A stretch of 64,000 nucleotides of DNA from Acidobacteriota bacterium (GTDB taxonomy: Bacteria > Acidobacteriota > Thermoanaerobaculia > Multivoradales > Multivoraceae). Under the pieces are notes generated by a model. That model did not search any database and was not told the origin of the DNA. It saw only the letters and a list, made by a program, of their open reading frames with translations. Made by a program: the position numbers and the translations under genes. Location: NCBI GenBank assembly GCA_029263415.1, contig JAJCXN010000037.1:1-64000 (forward strand). The letters are read 5' to 3'. This document shows positions 63,424 to 64,000 of the stretch, piece by piece. Each line of letters starts with the position of its first letter. Position 1 is the first letter of the stretch.

Positions 63424-64000
63424 TTAGCCGCCAGCCGCGGTGGCGATGGTTTGAATCACTTGTTCGAGGCGCTCTGCTTCCTGAGTCTTGCCGGCTCTCA
63501 TGTAGGCGCGCGCTAGGCCCTGCAACGCTTGGATCCGACGAGGCGTCCGTTCGAGTTGCTTTCGAAAGGCGTCAAGCGCGGGAACGTCGGTGGCGAGTTG
63601 CTGTTCGCCAAGCAGCTCCCACGCGGGCTTGAGAACTTCCGGTGGGCCAAACGCGTAAGGCATTGACTCTTGCAACAAGGCTGCGTCGAGCAGCGTTCTC
63701 AGGCCAGCTTCGGAGCGCCCGTTTGCAATGTCGATCAACCCCCTGATTTGAAGGGCTTGAACCTTCGGAATGTCGTCGTTGCCTCGACTCGTGGCCTTCT
63801 CTAAGGGCGTGATAGCTGCATTGGCCTTGCGCGTATCGCCCGAGAGGGCTGCTTGGTAGGCAGAAAGGAAGAGGTGATCGCTAAAACCTCCCACTTCGGA
63901 GGAGATGTCGACCAGCAATTCCGGATTCGCATTGCCCTCGGGGGCGTCGAGAACTTGGCGACCTCGCATCATCGCGTAGTGCCAAAGCTCGCCTTGGTCA
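63424..64000 (-). CDS. TPR-repeat protein, C-terminal part (runs off window)
   Basis: The frame is open to the last base of the window and continues beyond it; translation upstream of the first Met gives DQGELWHYAMMRG, a pattern common in TPR proteins that end with helical pairs. At least 192 residues are present. The C-terminus has TPR-like segments (RIQALQGLARAYMRAGKTQEAERLEQVIQ). No enzyme motif is seen in the visible part. Confidence 0.8.
   Translation of the reverse strand, partial: DQGELWHYAMMRGRQVLDAPEGNANPELLVDISSEVGGFSDHLFLSAYQAALSGDTRKANAAITPLEKATSRGNDDIPKVQALQIRGLIDIANGRSEAGLRTLLDAALLQESMPYAFGPPEVLKPAWELLGEQQLATDVPALDAFRKQLERTPRRIQALQGLARAYMRAGKTQEAERLEQVIQTIATAAGG

Noticed and set aside
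1-64000. tRNA, rRNA, tmRNA, 6S, RNase P RNA, CRISPR arrays, insertion sequences
   Set aside because: I looked for conserved T-loop, direct-repeat/spacer and transposase patterns in intergenic regions and found none I could support by eye.

Overview
The window is chromosomal DNA of a Gram-negative bacterium, roughly 60% GC by eye. Evidence for an outer membrane and periplasm comes from lipoproteins, an outer-membrane-barrel-like protein and periplasmic cytochromes. Coding density is high and there are no tRNA or rRNA genes, insertion sequences, phage genes or CRISPR arrays that I can see. The E1 (AceE-type)/E2/lipoyl-E3 pyruvate dehydrogenase cluster, the complete Na+-translocating NQR operon, an NfuA with an A-type N-domain and RpoD recall Proteobacteria, especially Gammaproteobacteria. 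The winged-helix/TolB hybrid, S10 peptidase, Hanks kinase and haem-copper monooxygenase-like protein are also common in Acidobacteriota and other uncultivated marine or soil groups. The phylum is therefore left open.

Layout. 0-4.3 kb: a 5'-broken AtuA gene, an acyl-CoA dehydrogenase, an AlkA-like glycosylase and a cytochrome c lipoprotein. 4.5-8.7 kb (minus): an apparent operon of M19 dipeptidase, a 42-residue membrane peptide, a sodium:solute symporter, an alpha-methylacyl-CoA racemase and an overlooked SelW-type selenoprotein whose Sec codon is UGA. 8.9-18.8 kb: secreted hydrolases, a Cu-monooxygenase-like cytochrome, Ppx/GppA, an S10 peptidase, lipoproteins, an NPP phosphodiesterase and a GNAT. 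19-30.6 kb: wax ester synthase, aceE-aceF-lpd, fumarylacetoacetase, and a radical SAM/glycosyltransferase pair. 30.7-41 kb (minus): nqrABCDEF-apbE-nqrM, ending in an unusual 2-phosphoglycerate kinase/phosphoglycerate mutase fusion. 41.5-52.4 kb: a fused 2-oxoacid dehydrogenase E1, a predicted cysteine peptidase, a wHTH-TolB regulator, nfuA, an enoyl-CoA hydratase and ileS. 53.3-64 kb: rpoD, a nitrilase-family amidase, an FHA-EAL protein with a Ser/Thr kinase, a possible structured RNA with a strong terminator, a TPR metallopeptidase, a deiodinase-like lipoprotein, trmH, a barrel protein and a TPR protein running off the window.

How the genes work together. The cell appears to oxidise organic acids, acyl-CoAs and aromatic amino acids through acetyl-CoA. 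NADH is fed to a sodium-pumping NQR. The flavinylation enzyme ApbE and the maturation factor NqrM needed for NQR are encoded in the same operon. Sodium-coupled uptake (the SSS transporter beside a dipeptidase) would use the gradient NQR makes, and surplus carbon may be stored as wax esters or triacylglycerol.

Most interesting items: the UGA-containing selW gene with a well-placed bacterial SECIS-like hairpin; a Cys-form iodothyronine-deiodinase-like lipoprotein; the 2PGK-PGM fusion at the end of the nqr operon; a histone-H1-like lysine tail on the wax synthase; and several repeat or hairpin elements in otherwise empty intergenic DNA. All functions are inferred from reading motifs; no database search was run.
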